From: Phaseolus vulgaris
Lineage: Eukaryota > Streptophyta > Magnoliopsida > Fabales > Fabaceae
Reading direction: 5' to 3'
Assembly (NCBI RefSeq): GCF_000499845.2
Contig: NC_023758.2
Span: forward strand, 39,698,108-39,762,107
DNA: 64,000 nt
This document shows, in pieces, positions 11,217 through 23,550 of the stretch (the stretch's first letter is position 1; every line of letters begins with the position of its first letter). The translations under genes were made by a program, and so were the position numbers. The notes under the pieces are model-generated. The model was not told the DNA's origin. It saw only the letters and a list, made by a program, of their open reading frames with translations, and made no database searches.

Positions 11217-13116
11217 GAATGTTTGATCAACCAAATGTTTTAAGGTATACGTCAGTTAGGTCGATGATTAGGAGTTAGGTAATTCATCCTTAAACATGGT
11301 CCAATCCCTTAACTTGACCCAATAAAGAAAGTCCATCACAGAAAATATAAATAATGCATATTCCAAGAAACAGGTACGTCATTATCTACAGTACTCTGAC
11401 AACCAAGTGTCAACCTTTTTGCTGACTTGAGTGTCAGAGTGCCTTCTACAGGTACCCCCCATTTGGGAATCACTAGGGGGTCGAGAGATGAGGCTAGGAA
11501 GGACAGGTGAGGAACAAGCAAGGGAGTTGAAGAGCAGTACGACCGACAAGAAGGAAGAAGGCGAATCCTCTCAATAGTTCTCCAGACCTCAACCCTTACA
11601 CGAGAACAATTGGGCACCCATCATAGGGCCGAGAGAAAATCAAGTTTCAGACGCTAGTAGATGGTATCAATCTGAAGCATGACAAGTGAGAGGATGTTTG
11701 AGGCTGACCAGACGACATTGTTACTGTCTCTACAGAGAGAGATGGTTGAGGTTAGAAGAAGGAACGAGGAAGTGAGTAGGAAGAACGGGCGAGAGATTGA
11801 AGCTCTCCGCATGGAGAACGAAGACATAAAGAGTAAGCTGATCGAGGGATCGTCCATCGTGCCGACTAATCTCGTCGGTAAGTCGGTCACCTCCCCTCCC
11901 AACCCAAAAGCGATTGAGGAGACTAAGAACAAGGCCCCCACTCAGAAGATGGATGGCGAGTCCTGTCCTAATAAGTCGATCCGCACGACCGGTACAGTGG
12001 ATTCTGTGCGTCGACACCCGTTTACCGATTCTATCATCGGAGTCCCACTTCCAAACAAGGGGAAAGGCTTCAACATGGACCGCTATGATGGCACGACTGA
12101 TCCAGATGAGCATACGGATGCGTACACCACGCACATGAGCTTGTACACCGCTAACGATACGGTCATGTGCCGAGTCTTCCCCACATCGTTGAAGGGAGGA
12201 GCTCTCAGCTGGTTCATAAAACTCCCTCCCAACTCCGTCGACAGCTTCACGACACTGATGTCTAAGTTTGAGACGTAGTTCGTCACGAGCCACCCGCATC
12301 ATCTCACCTCCATCGCTCTAGTTGGTAATCGTCACGAGAAGGGGAGTCTTTGAGAACCTTCGTCGACAGATTCAACAAGATAGTGAGGAGCATTTGGAAC
12401 CTTAGCCCGGATGTAGCCATGCACCATATGTTGATAGCTCTGCATCCGGAGTCGTTTGCTGACTACCTCTGCATGCAACCGGCCAGAAGCTTGGATGAGC
12501 TCTAGAAAAGGATCACCAAGTATGCAGTTGGAGGAACTGAGAGAGTTCCTCAACCAAGCCCGTGCGGAGGCTAGTGAGGAGAAAGGGAAGGACGAGAAGG
12601 AGTGTCAAGGTCAACCAACCAACCGAGGAGATAGGAGAAGGGACAACCGGGGCAGCCAGTTCTCAAGATATACCCCCCTGACAACCGAGAGGGGGAGGAT
12701 TTTGGATGAGGCTCTCGGCGTTGAGTTGATCCCTCCACCGAGGAAGGCATCAAGCCCTGAAAATGGCTACTGTAGGAAACAGTGTCAGTACCACAAAAAG
12801 AGTGGGCATTCCATCGAAGAATGCCAAGTTGGACATCTATAGTGTTTCGTCTAAGGTGCTTGAAGCACGAGACGGTCCCCCAGGCGGGACCAGCCCACGA
12901 AGCGAAGAAACTACTCCCCTCAAAGGGCCAGGGATGACCACCGACCAGAGCGTCGACCGCCCGCGCAGGGACGACCCTTCTCAGGAAAACGAAAGAAGGG
13001 ACCGCAAGGAGATCATAAACACCATCATTGGAGTGTTCGACGGCGATAGAAACTCCAACAGTGCCCGGAAGAAGCACCTCAGAGTCGTGCACCAGGTGAA
13101 TGATTTCGTCGATTAG
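11217..13116 (+). mobile_element. Truncated Ty3-type retrotransposon: LTR end, leader and gag
   Basis: Positions 11240-11460 match an LTR end also seen at 31650-31920, including GACTTGAGTGTCAGAGTGCC. A leader with GAGAACAATTGGGCACCCA, the likely primer-binding region, follows. From 11679 the gag frame starts with a coiled-coil-like stretch (MVEVRRRNEEVSRKNG), then the capsid region MDRYDGTTDPDEHTDAY and LKGGALSWFIKLPPNSVDSF, a TAG near 12278, frameshifts, and a basic spacer. It breaks off near 13110 in NSARKKHLRVVHQVNDF, the gag/protease junction. Protease, pol and the second LTR are absent. GC content is clearly higher than in the flanks. Confidence 0.75.
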
Positions 13117-13125
13117 ACACTTTCG

Positions 13126-14189
13126 GAAGATGCAAAGTGAATATCATGATATTTTCACTCTCCTCCCCCTTGACTCGGTTCCTCCTCAACAAGAGAAATG
13201 TTATACACTTGCCCATTAATCAAAAAATCATTTGCCACCCCTACTTTACAGGATTTAAGCAGGCGAACCTGGATTCGAGCATACTCCAAGTTCTCCCACG
13301 ACGATGTAGTCTCATCAATAGTAACCAAAGACATCACTTCTCCGACCACCTTGGATAAGCAATCCTTGTTCCACAAAGGTAGAGGTAGACCATAGCATCT
13401 GACCCAAACTACTTTGTGACTCGCTACATATGATTCAGACCACGGTTCTATATCATCAAAAACACTAGCGAACCATTCATTGTTTAACTTAATAATATCT
13501 TTCATTCGTTCGCATTCTTTAGGAGTTAAGAGGACAAGATTATCTTCCATGTATCTCACTTTAACCCTATACATTCCCTTTGACAAACTCTTCACACAGA
13601 GATGCAAAGTTGAACTCTGAAGACATCCACCCAACAACCCTATTAGGGATCCAAGGAGAGACATATGACGTTGTTTCAATGATAAGGCCTTTCCAAACAT
13701 CTTGTTGGGTTTTTTAACGACTTCAACGTAAGAATGTTTCGCCTTATGATCCCTACGAATCTACTTTCCCTTTAGTACTCTCCAAATCTCCTTACCCTTC
13801 GGCTTCTTTGGTGCAAGGTTGGAATGTTTTCTCACTTTACTAACCGTTTGAGCGTGACCAGCTCTCCTATGCTTCGGTAGGTTGACATATAATTTCATGT
13901 TGCCAATGTAGATTTTGATTCAGCTCCTTTTCCAACCTAGCCTTATTTGCTACAGTAAAAAACTTCACAAAATCGAACCTTCTTCCCAACCTATTAAGAC
14001 GTCTTGAGATGAACACCTCTTTCACTCTAGCCCATCTCTGAAAATCTTAAGCATGTTGTATTCCCCATGACTGTATGGAAAGTTAGAGAAGAAAAATGTA
14101 GAGCAATTATACATCAACAAGAAATTTTTGTATTCCTCAGGTTTTCTCCAAGACTCCTCCCTCTCCCACCGCCATCGTCTCTCTCTCAT
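13126..14189 (-). mobile_element. LINE ORF1 5' fragment (RRM-like and DUF4283-like regions)
   Basis: The minus strand, starting from an ATG at 14187-14189, encodes STFFFSNFPYSHGEYNMLKI. After a frameshift comes RWARVKEVFISRRLNRLGRR and FDFVKFFTVANKARLEKEL, an RNA-recognition fold typical of ORF1 of plant LINEs. Further on (13155-13700) the frame reads VVWVRCYGLPLPLWNKDCL, the DUF4283-type segment. The fragment stops abruptly next to the Ty3 gag fragment near 13116-13126, and no reverse transcriptase is attached. It is unusual because most LINE debris keeps the 3' end. Confidence 0.72.
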
Positions 14190-15880
14190 AATCTCCCTCA
14201 TTGGATTATGATCGTGATATGATATTGTTGACTGCTTGGAGTTGTTGCATGTATTCTAGTTCTAGGAAATTTCTTGGTACCAAGACTAAGTATACGTATG
14301 GGAGGAGATACATTACGAGTACTCTTAATGACTATAGTATCTATATTACTCACATTTTGGAATATGTGACTTTGAGATGCTTGTTGATACAAAAACAGAA
14401 ATCTTCGGTGATCAACTTAGCTTAATGAAAGATATTTGGAAAAATTGAATGAATGTAGTCAATATATAGTTTGATCTCGCCAGTGGGTATTGGAGTTATC
14501 AAGATTGTGAAAGGGATAATAAAAGATTTGTTAATTTTGAAGAAAGATTTAGAAACCTTGATAATTCTTCGAGTAAAGGGATGTTCATTGTTTATTATTA
14601 ATGTCTTGGTAGCTAGTTAATTTTGAACTTTTATATTTTTTTGTTCTAAGACCGGTGATCTTCCATATGTTAATGTCGTTGCTTTAGTTTTATTTCAAAA
14701 TAATAATTAAATATTTATATTTGGACGAATGATCAATCATATTATTATTTAGATTAACAAAAATATATCTTGACAACCTGAATCAGTATATAATTAGTTA
14801 TGTAGTAGGGAATAATAACAACGTAAGAATCTTTTCGTCATTTCCTGCAAAATGAAATTTTGAACAAAGAAATATGATTAGCTTATCACTTCTTTAATAT
14901 TAATGACACTATTATGAGAAGGTTTCATGTTACCACCTTGTTCTAGATAGTAATGTTATAATTTTAATTTTGTTTCATGTTACTAAGTTGTAGCCAGTAA
15001 ATAGTTTGGTAGAATAGGAACATGATTTTGTAGGTCCAAAACAATCTCAACTACTTTCTTAAGTTGCACAATCAATTTTCTTAACCGATTATTTCGCTTA
15101 CAATTCAACATCGAGTGTACCATTACGTTGGATTATACGAAGCAAAATTGTGGTGGCTGTAGAAAACGGTTAAAAGCAACACATGAATATTTTGTATTAA
15201 ATATTGATATAAATCTGTGTCACACAATTATTTTAATTTAAAAGTAGACATAAGATAAGACAATATGACATAAGATAAGACAATAATGCATAGTAGTTTG
15301 TTAAAATCGAAAAGAAAGGTTGGATAAATATAGAAATTCCAGAAGTCATATGTATTAATAATTCGAATAATGTGGCACCTTAATCTAGAGGGAAGGAAGC
15401 TGTTTAAGATTAAGATGGTGTTATTTTTAGGCATAAGCCAACCCAGCACATCAAGGTTCCTGCAATATCAGTTAGCCGTTGATGATGAAGACACAAAGCG
15501 TAAACACTAAGCCATACCCAAAGACTCAAACTAATCCATAACAGAGAAAGAGGAAGGAACCTTTATAATCCTTCCTCTTTCCATTTTCCTCCTCGGCTCT
15601 CTCTTCTGAGAAAGTTCCATTGTTATTATCATCTCGTTTTCCGTTATCACAAATTATTAGCATAACCCCTAATTGCATGCATGTGTACGTGCATGCTCTC
15701 AAAATTTCTATCATCACCAACCCAGTTAATGTGGATATATTCATCTCTCTGAGGTTTCAACAATATTTCTCTCCTTCTTCCTTCTATGCAATTATTTACA
15801 TATCTTTTCCTTTTCTCTTCTAAATTTATTTTCTGAACCTTGTCGTAGGATTAATTTCAAGTCTGTATTGGATATAAGAC
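14190..15880. other. Intergenic DNA and 5' flank of the proline-rich gene
   Basis: AT-rich, without recognised genes. The last 300-400 bases are pyrimidine-rich (CTTCCTCTTTCC, CTCTCTTCTGAG) and likely hold the promoter and 5' UTR of the gene beginning at 15881. Confidence 0.5.
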
Positions 15881-18800
15881 ATGGCCACCGCGGGCTTCTG
15901 CGGTTTGAAGCCATTACTCTTTCGACGCAAGACAAATAACATTCTTGAGGTAAAACTTTAGTCTTCTTTCCATCACCTTCTCTCGTTAATAACACATTCA
16001 TGTCTGTAAGGAAACCTGAGGCTATGTTAGGTGCAATTTGCTAAAATAAAACTAGTCTGTGTATATACATTTTTATCATGTCTTACTTTTTTATATATGA
16101 TGCGTGGTTCCATGGTTCAAAATTGAAGGAAATTTTTTGAAGATGCTGGAATTTTAAGCATTAGTTATATGACATAATAATAGAATGCCTATGGACACCG
16201 TTCACAACGTATATACTACACCTTGCAGGGACTGAAAGGCACTCCTAAGAAGTCTTCAAAGGCTAAGAGCAAAGCAAATGGAGAGTCGTTGGAATTGTCA
16301 TTTGTAGGAAATGACCAATTGATTCTAATGGTGGAGATCCATAAGAAGATCTTGGCATTCAGAGACCTCATGGACCTTGCTGCATGTAACAGCTCTGCTT
16401 CTTTACGTGAGGTGCTTTGTAATTTCTTTCCATTCAGAGCAATGCCAGCATTTCCTCCCTATTTTCTTGCCCGCTTCACAAATTTGTCTTTCATCTGTCA
16501 CACTGCAGATGGTCATGAAAACCCTGCAAGATCTTCAAGGGCTTTACCCAGGTAGCATACCAAAACATGAAGTCTCAAAGATTAAGGACAAGCCTATGGA
16601 CCAGGTTTCAACATTTAGTTGCTCCTCATGTCATCTTTATCATACTGAAATATTATGAAACTTGGAAAAAACGTTTTCTGTTTTCTATCTTCATGCAAAA
16701 CTGTTATTTTATTTACAACTTTATCCTATTTTCAAAGATTTGTGCTTAAAACAGTGATTTTTTTTCCTCTGGAAAAACAGTTGAAAGATTGAAAATAGCG
16801 ACAACTTTGTAATTAAAAAGTGAAAACAAAACACGTTTTGTCGGAGTAAACAGGCCCTTTACAGAATACTAAATGAGGAGTGTTTACTGCAGGCTATGGC
16901 CTATTTCTGCAAGGCTTTGAAGTCTCTTGGAGAGTTGTGGATTACGAATAATGATTGGATGAATAAGCTCAATGTTGTGTTACCATTGTGCAAGGATAAC
17001 AGCAATATGCGTGAATTGGGTATGTATGGTATTAGTAGTCTTATTGTTCTTGTGAAATGATTTATTGGAAAAAAGGAAGGAAAAAAAGGCCTAATTGAGA
17101 TTTACAATGGTCAAAGTTGACGCCATTTCCATCACTCAAGTTCTTTCATTTGTTTTGCAGGAGAGACCATGTTGACCACTCTAGATTCTTTGATGAAGTT
17201 AGCAAGTGAGAGGTTTGACAAAGAGGAAGATGAGCATAAGAAAGAATTCAGCTCACGATCTAATTCATTTGGAAAATATAGATCGACCTCCTTTTCAGAT
17301 AGCAGCAGCTCTTACTGCTCTTCTCCTGTCACACCTAAATCTGTTCTCCCAGAGTTCATGAAATACTCTTCAAGATCTGGAGACAGTCCAAGAAGCTCTT
17401 GTTCCTCACCTCTTCTTCTGTCTCTCAGAGTTCAAGCTGTGGGAAAGTTGAACCCAATTGATATAAAGCGCTTGTCTTTTCAGATGTCACCAACACATGT
17501 CCATAAGATAGAGCAGGAATACACCAGAGAAATAGAAGTGGATGACAAGGCTTCAAATCATGGAAAAGACTCACCAGAAGAGCTAGTGTTTCACTTGGAC
17601 ACAACTGAGGAATTGGATAGCCCAACTAAACCTTTTGCTATAAAGGAAGTAAGGCTATCACTATCTACCAATCACACAGAACCTCAACAAAAATCTCCTA
17701 AACCAGAAAAAACACCTCTTGCACAGCAAGAACCAGAACCTGTATCTTCACCTTCAGTTACACCACCAAGCCCAAGCCCTCCCCCTTCCCAACCTTCCAT
17801 TCCACAACCTCCCCCACCACCTTCCCCACCATGCATGATAAAGATGAAGACTATACCAGCCCCACCACCTCCTCCTCCACCTCTTGCACCGTCCAAGATA
17901 ATAACAAATGTAACATTATCAACCCCAGTACCAACACCACCTCCACCTCCTCCTCCACCATCAGCACATAAAGCGGAGCAAAGTGAAGCAGCAGTTAGGA
18001 TGCTTCCACCACCACCACCACCATTGCCTCCAAGTTCAGGTTCAGCAACAACTGCTACTCCTCCACCACCTCCACCACCCATTCCCTTGAAAGGTGGATC
18101 AGTTCCAGCACCTCCGCCAACCGTGCCAGGTGGTCCAAAAGCAGGTGGCCCTCCGCCACCACCTCCTCCGGGAGGAGGAAGATGCTTGCGCGCTAAGGCA
18201 ACTACTAAGTTGAAAAGATCGACACAATTAGGCAACCTGTATCGGTCCCTAAAGGGAAAATTGGAAGGGTCTAGCCTGAATGGAAAATCTTCTGCTGGAA
18301 AAAAGGGTGGTATTGGAGGAGCAACCTCTGGAGGGAAACAAGGAATGGCTGATGCTCTAGCAGAGATGACAAAAAGGTATGGGTTTTAAACCATGGCGCA
18401 GCAATAGGAACTTCTAAGCTACGATGGAAATATAATATTCACAGATCCTAACCCATAATATACTTCAATTTTTGTTTACAACTATAATATCATAAACCTA
18501 TTCCCTTCTTAAAACCATTCATAACTGAATAAATTTCATTTTTTTTACTATGCATGCTTCTGCACCTTGTTTGAAGTTGTATTAGAATTTTATAACTTCC
18601 GGTAAAGATTTGCATACTTTAATGATGCGTATCGTTAAAGTATGTAAAATATTGCTATCACATCCGAGAAGCCAATCAAAGTATGATTGCTTTTTGGAGC
18701 TTCTAAGTAGGTAATGCATTTTATTATGTTAAATTTGTAGGTATTAAACGTCCCACTTCTTGAGCACTTTCGCTTATCTTTCCCTTTACTTAATTAATTA

Positions 18801-19749
18801 GATCCTCTTACTTCCAACAAATAGAAGAAGATGTTCAGAATTACACAAAGCAAATCTTGGAGCTGAGATCTACCATTACTAATTTCAAGACAAAAGATAT
18901 GACAGAATTGGCCAAGTTCCACAAAGATGTTGAACTCGTTCTTGAGAATCTAACTGATGAATCACAGGTGAGTTAAGAAAATCTGCGTTCATATAGTTTT
19001 CAATTCCATTCATTGCTGCTGGTTCTTTCATTTACAACGCTAAGCAATTCCTCTGCTGCATAGGTACTATCACGGTTTGAAGGATTCCCCACAAAGAAGT
19101 TGGAAGCTTTAAGAATGTCAGCAGCACTGTACAATAAATTGTACTCAATACTTACCGAGCTTCAAAACTGGAAAATAGTACCTCCCATGGCTCAGCAACT
19201 GGACAAGGTTGAGCGATATTTCAGCAAGGTAATCCAAAATCATCAAATTAATTTGACAACCTCTGTGCAAATTCATTTCTAAATTCTAACCCCAAAAGAG
19301 CAAAACACAGATTAAAACAGAACTAGATGCCCTGGAACGAACCAAAGATGAAGAATGTAAGAAATTTAAGAGTCACAACATCGAATTTGACTTCCACATT
19401 CTCGTAAAGATCAAGGAAGCGTTGGTGGACGTTTCCTCCAATTGCATGGAGTTATCACTTAAGGTATATCCAAGTTAGAACAAAAGGAGATGAACATAAC
19501 ACAATAAAACACTTTTGAGCAAACCATGAAACTAAATTGGGTTAATTTATTTTTTGAAACTGAATGCAGGAGAAGCGCAACTCTGGTGATAAGAAAGATG
19601 GAGTAAAAAAGGGAGGTGTATCAATTCTTTGGAAAGCGTTTCAATTTGCATTCCGGGTCTACACATTCGCTGGTGGTCTTGATGATCGTGCTGACAACCT
19701 AACAAGAGAATTGGCACAGGAGATAGAGAGTGATCCCAACCAACCATGA
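15881..19749 (+). CDS. Proline-rich protein, uncharacterized At4g04980-like family
   Basis: Nine exons: 15881-15949, 16229-16411, 16509-16604, 16893-17019, 17161-18376, 18802-18967, 19064-19228, 19311-19463, 19570-19749. All have GT-AG borders and phases that close, giving 784 aa. The N-terminus (MATAGFCGLKPLLFRRKTNN) is basic. Next comes a conserved helical region (ILMVEIHKKILAFRDLMDL; ALKSLGELWITNNDWMNKLN). The large exon 5 carries a Ser-rich stretch and then many poly-proline runs (PPPPPPP with Gly/Ala spacers), similar in style to formin FH1 regions. The C-terminal third is predicted helical or coiled (QQIEEDVQNYTKQILELRST; LYSILTELQNWKIVPP). I see no FH2 domain, signal peptide or clear membrane span. 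The set of parts matches the plant family annotated as At4g04980-like or hydroxyproline-rich; its biochemical role is not established. Profilin or SH3-type binding is a guess from the proline runs. Confidence 0.85.
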
Positions 19750-20758
19750 CACAAATGGTTATATATATATATAGTTGGACTTATGCTTTGTATATTTCGG
19801 GTAAAAAAATGAGATGGTGAGGTTCTTTCTGCATATTGATCATTAACCCCCTTTTTAGTGTCAAAGCCATTTGTATATTAATGATCATTGGCGATTTGGA
19901 GTTATAATTTTTTAAATTTTGATAGGAGCTATTCATGCTTGCAGAGTTCTGAAAATAATTGCGGGAACTCTGCTGAAGCATGAACCTAAGCCTGTACTTT
20001 AGTTTCCTCTATACATATCTATATACATATTGTATATTTATTATATACATATTGTATAGTGGACTGTTATTTCACAGCGATGAATTCCCTTTTGTCCCTT
20101 TTGCTTTCATCCTATATATTTGTACCAATCATCAAACATTTGTTGACAAAAATTCATGGTAATGGTTTATTACAGAAACAAGTACCAAATTTCGTTTGTT
20201 TTCATCAAATTCATGGTAGTGGATCATCTGTGGGTCATGTACATGTCTCTATAGGATGGTCTGCTAGACCTTAAAGTTTAAAGTTCAAGTTGCATGATGA
20301 ATCTCAACAATTGCCAATGAAGTTAAGTATGTAGCTAATGAACACCTTGATCAAAAGTTAGAGAGAATGAACTCTTTCCAACAATTTCTACCAAATGATA
20401 ATAGAAAACAAGGACACGGATTGAAACATGAAAAAGACGTCATATCACGAATGATTGATAAATTAAAGAGACTAGAGAGAATTTCTCTCATAAAACAAAA
20501 GGTTATATTCAATAAAATAAGTCTTGACATTCCAAAGTAAATACAAGCCTATTTATACTAGGGACCAAGAATAGTAGGTTCACCAGCAATTAGGATAATT
20601 CAATAACTCATATAGTTAATTGATAAAATAATGTTCATAGAAGTTTCTAGTTACAAAATAGATATAAATACAAATGTTTAATTAAAAATTAAAATTCAAT
20701 TAAAATTCTTATTTCAACCTCAGGTCTTCTTCTTGCCTTTTATCCATACACTCATCAA
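19750..20758. other. 3' flank of the proline-rich gene and intergenic DNA
   Basis: Starts with the 3' UTR of the proline-rich gene, including a short TA microsatellite near 19762. The remainder is AT-rich with no recognised gene. Confidence 0.55.
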
Positions 20759-21163
20759 CACTAAAAGAAAATGATTAAATAGAAACTAATTTTATATGTC
20801 AAAATAATTAGTCACTATATTGATTAAATTAGAGATCATTTTATAAATTACAAAATTATTGATATCTAAAATAGTTTCGATTATTAATAAAAATGTATAA
20901 AATGATTTCTAAATTGGTATCTAACTATTAGGTTTTAGCTAATAACTACTTATGTTCTAAATTAGTTTTTATTAGTCTTTTAGAGATTAATTTAGAATCT
21001 AAAATATTAGTAACTAAAACTTTGGTAACTAATTTAAAAATCATTTTATAATATTTTATTAATAATAGAAACTACATTACATATCAATAATTTTTTATTC
21101 TCTAACTTAGTATCTAATTTAATCAATCTAATATAACTAATTATTTTTGTTCTCCTTGTAGTG
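20759..21163. mobile_element. Small CACTA-ended inverted-repeat element
   Basis: Begins CACTAAAAGAAAAT and ends in GTTCTCCTTGTAGTG, whose complement is CACTACAAGGAGAAC. The interior is largely self-complementary (blocks around AATTAGAGACCATTTTA and AAATTGGTATCTAA recur in opposite orientation). TCAA occurs directly outside each end. It has no coding capacity. The 3-bp duplication usual for CACTA elements is not cleanly resolved. Confidence 0.65.
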
Positions 21164-21179
21164 TCAATACCTAACTTCA

Positions 21180-21545
21180 AAAGATATTATGATATTCCTT
21201 AGTAAGCTTGAGAAGAAGGGGTATGTATTCAAAGTTGAAAACGGGTAACAAAAAGGTAATGAAGAGGTCCATGGTTACAATAAAGGGTCTGAGGAAGAAC
21301 AACTTGTATGCCTTGAAAGGTATTGTAGTATTTATTTTAGAATCTACTACTTAGAATGCTATCTTTTCCAAAATAGCCTTATGACATAAAATGTTCAATC
21401 ATGGAAGTGAGAAAATCTTGGTTGAGTTGCAGAAGCAATGATAAAGTTGATAGGTTAAAATTTTTTGAACATTGCAGGGCTAGATTCAACATTTAACAAT
21501 AAAGAATGAAGACTTTGGACTACGTTCATGATATTCTGATAGTTG
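21180..21545 (+). mobile_element. Old Ty1/copia scrap (pre-integrase to integrase start)
   Basis: In shifting plus-strand frames one reads SLSKLEKKGYVFKVENG, then VTIKGLRKNNLYALKGI, then EKILVELQKQ, and finally KTLDYVH. This is the order of the copia HHCC/pre-integrase region leading into the integrase. Stops interrupt every frame. It is more decayed than, and distinct from, the element that starts 90 bases downstream. Confidence 0.65.
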
Positions 21546-21634
21546 TCTACTACTCCCTTGCACTTCGTTTCCCTGTCTTTCCAACTTCTCGTTTTCAATT
21601 TATCCTCAATTTCATCACTTTGTTGCCTTTCTCC

Positions 21635-21953
21635 TGTTGATTTTGGCTTAATCCTAAGTCTCACATCGATGGGTTCATTGTTTGGAAAGGAGGTTTGAGG
21701 GTTATAAATTAAACTCTCTTCCTTCAGTGTTAAATATCCCAATTTGTAATATCTTCTCCCATAATAATAAAAGTGAGCTGTTTTTGCTGTGTTCGGAGAT
21801 TAGGCTAAATTGACCGAACTCCGTTAACAATTTTCTGGTGTGTTTTTTCCTCTTTATCTCTTTTATTATTTCGCTTTATTTATTCAATATTATTTGTCGG
21901 GTAGCTCTGTTAGGGTTCTGTTTTAGTGGGAAAATTACCCATTTTTTCCAACA
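21635..21953 (+). repeat. 5' LTR of the copia element
   Basis: 319 bases, TGTTGATTTTGGC to TTTTCCAACA. It contains a TATAAATTAAA box about 70 bases in and an AATAATAAAA stretch, which suggests its own promoter and polyadenylation signals. It differs from the 3' LTR by about a dozen substitutions and one 4-base gap by eye. Confidence 0.93.
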
Positions 21954-21955
21954 AG

Positions 21956-21968
21956 TGGTATCAAGAGC
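21956..21968 (+). other. Primer-binding site
   Basis: TGGTATCAAGAGC two bases inside the 5' LTR is complementary in type to the 3' end of initiator methionine tRNA, the usual copia primer (TGGTATCAGAGC, here with one extra A). Confidence 0.85.
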
Positions 21969-22033
21969 CGAAGGTTCGCCCTTGGGTTGTTTGAAATTGT
22001 TTGTAATATTGAATACAATATTTTGAGTTTGTG

Positions 22034-22876
22034 ATGGCAAGAGGTCGTCAGCAAAGTCACACAAAGGGGAGAAGAGGGAGGTCTAAGTCTAAAGGTCGGG
22101 TCGTTGCCAAAGATGAGTGTGCTTTCTATCATGAGAAAGGACACGTGAAGAAAGACTGTCCAAAACTGCAGAACAAAGGGAAGGCTCCGCAAGATGCAAA
22201 TGTTGCAGAATGCAAAAATGATGTGGAATCAGATATCTCTTTAATTGTCTCGCTTTCAGCATCATCGTATCCAGATGAGTGGATATTGGATTCAGGTTGT
22301 ACCTATCATATGTGTCCCATTCGGGATTGGTTCTTTGAATTTCAAGAACTTGATGGCGGGTTTGTTTACATGGGTAATGATAATCCATGTAACACAGCTG
22401 GGATAGGTTCAATCAAGCTGCAGAATCATGATGGATCCACCAGAATTTTGCGGGATGTACAGTACGTGCCAAAGTTGAAGAAGAATCTCATCTCATTGGG
22501 GGCTTTAGAATCTAAAGGCCTAGTTGTGACGATGCGAGATGGAATTCTTAAAGCAACTTCAGGAGCACTGGTGATGTTGAAAGGCGTGAGGAAGAACAAT
22601 TTCTATTACTACCAAGGTAGTACAGTGGTGGGGACAGTAGCGGCAACAACTTCTAGCTCTAAGATGGATGCTGAGGCAACGAAGTTGTGGCATATGAGGT
22701 TGGGACATGCTGGAGAGAAATCCTTGCAAATTCTTACCAAGCAGGGATTGTTGAAAGGTACGAAGGCTTGCAAACTTGAATTTTGTGAGCACTGCAATTC
22801 ACAATACCAAGGGTATTCTGGATTATGTGCATTCAGATGTGTGGGGACCTGTCAAGACTCCGTCAATCGAAGGTAG
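22034..22876 (+). pseudogene. Copia gag remnant, zinc knuckle and aspartic protease
   Basis: The ORF begins directly with a basic stretch and a zinc knuckle; the capsid part of gag is absent. In the knuckle (CAFYHEKGHVKKDC) the second Cys is replaced by Tyr. The protease motif WILDSGCTYHMC follows, then the pre-integrase HHCC region (KLWHMRLGHAGEKSLQ, ending FCEHC). The frame is lost just after FCEHC, where sequence normally linking to integrase is deleted, and it runs out at 22876. Confidence 0.85.
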
Positions 22877-23423
22877 GCATTATTTTGTCACTTTTGTGGA
22901 TGATTTTTCCAGGAGAGTTTGGGTGTTTACTATGAAGAACAAAAATGATGTGCTTGAAATTTTCCTTAAGTGGAAAGCTCAAGTTGAAAACCAGACAGGA
23001 AGGAAGATTAAGGTTCTCCGAACAAACAATGGAGGAGAATACAAGAGTGATCCGTTCCTGAAGGTATGCCAAGATTGCGGCATAGTTCGACACTTCACTG
23101 TTAGAAAAACACCACAGCAGAATGGGGTGTCAAAGCGTATGAACAAGACACTTGTGGAGAAAGTTCGTTGTATGCTGTCTAATGCTGAGTTAGGCAAAGA
23201 GTTTTGGGCTGAGGTTGTGACATACGCTCAACATCTCGTCAATCGTTTGCCATCATCTGCTATAGATGGCAAAACCCCGTTAGAGGTATGGTCTGGAAAA
23301 CCTGCAACTGATTATGATTCTTTGCATGTTTTTGGTTCTATTGCATATTATCATGTGATTGAATCAAAGTTGGATCCACGGGCAAAGAAGACTCTTTTCA
23401 TGGGCTTCAGTCCTAGAGTGTAG
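22776..23423 (+). pseudogene. Copia integrase with altered catalytic positions
   Basis: Starts with DYVHSDVWGP, which has the first catalytic Asp. The second motif reads LRTNNGGEY where family members have LRTDNGGEY, and the third reads QNGVSKRMNKT where they have a Glu before RMN. Two of the three DD35E residues are therefore lost. A TAG ends the frame at 23421-23423; copia-like sequence (GYRLRCLEAKKTIISRDVTF) continues in the same frame after it. Confidence 0.85.
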
Positions 23424-23550
23424 GGATACCGTTTGCGGTGTCTAGAGGCAAAGAAGACGATTATCAGTAGGGATGTTACCTTTGATGAATCTGCCATGTT
23501 AAAGAAGGTAAATCCAGAAGAAGCTGATAGTACTCCACAACAGGTGGAGT

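Noticed and set aside
11730..13092. Long minus-strand open frames opposite the Ty3 gag
   Set aside because: Gag reads on the plus strand with recognised capsid motifs; the antisense frames are by-products of its higher GC content.
17684..18235. Minus-strand Gly-rich open frame of 183 codons
   Set aside because: It is the reverse complement of the poly-proline codons of the plus-strand gene; CCA/CCT repeats read backwards as Gly codons.
21838..22026. Phe/Leu-rich small membrane-like peptide
   Set aside because: It lies across the 5' LTR and recurs at the 3' LTR (25554-25949), so it is LTR sequence, not a gene.
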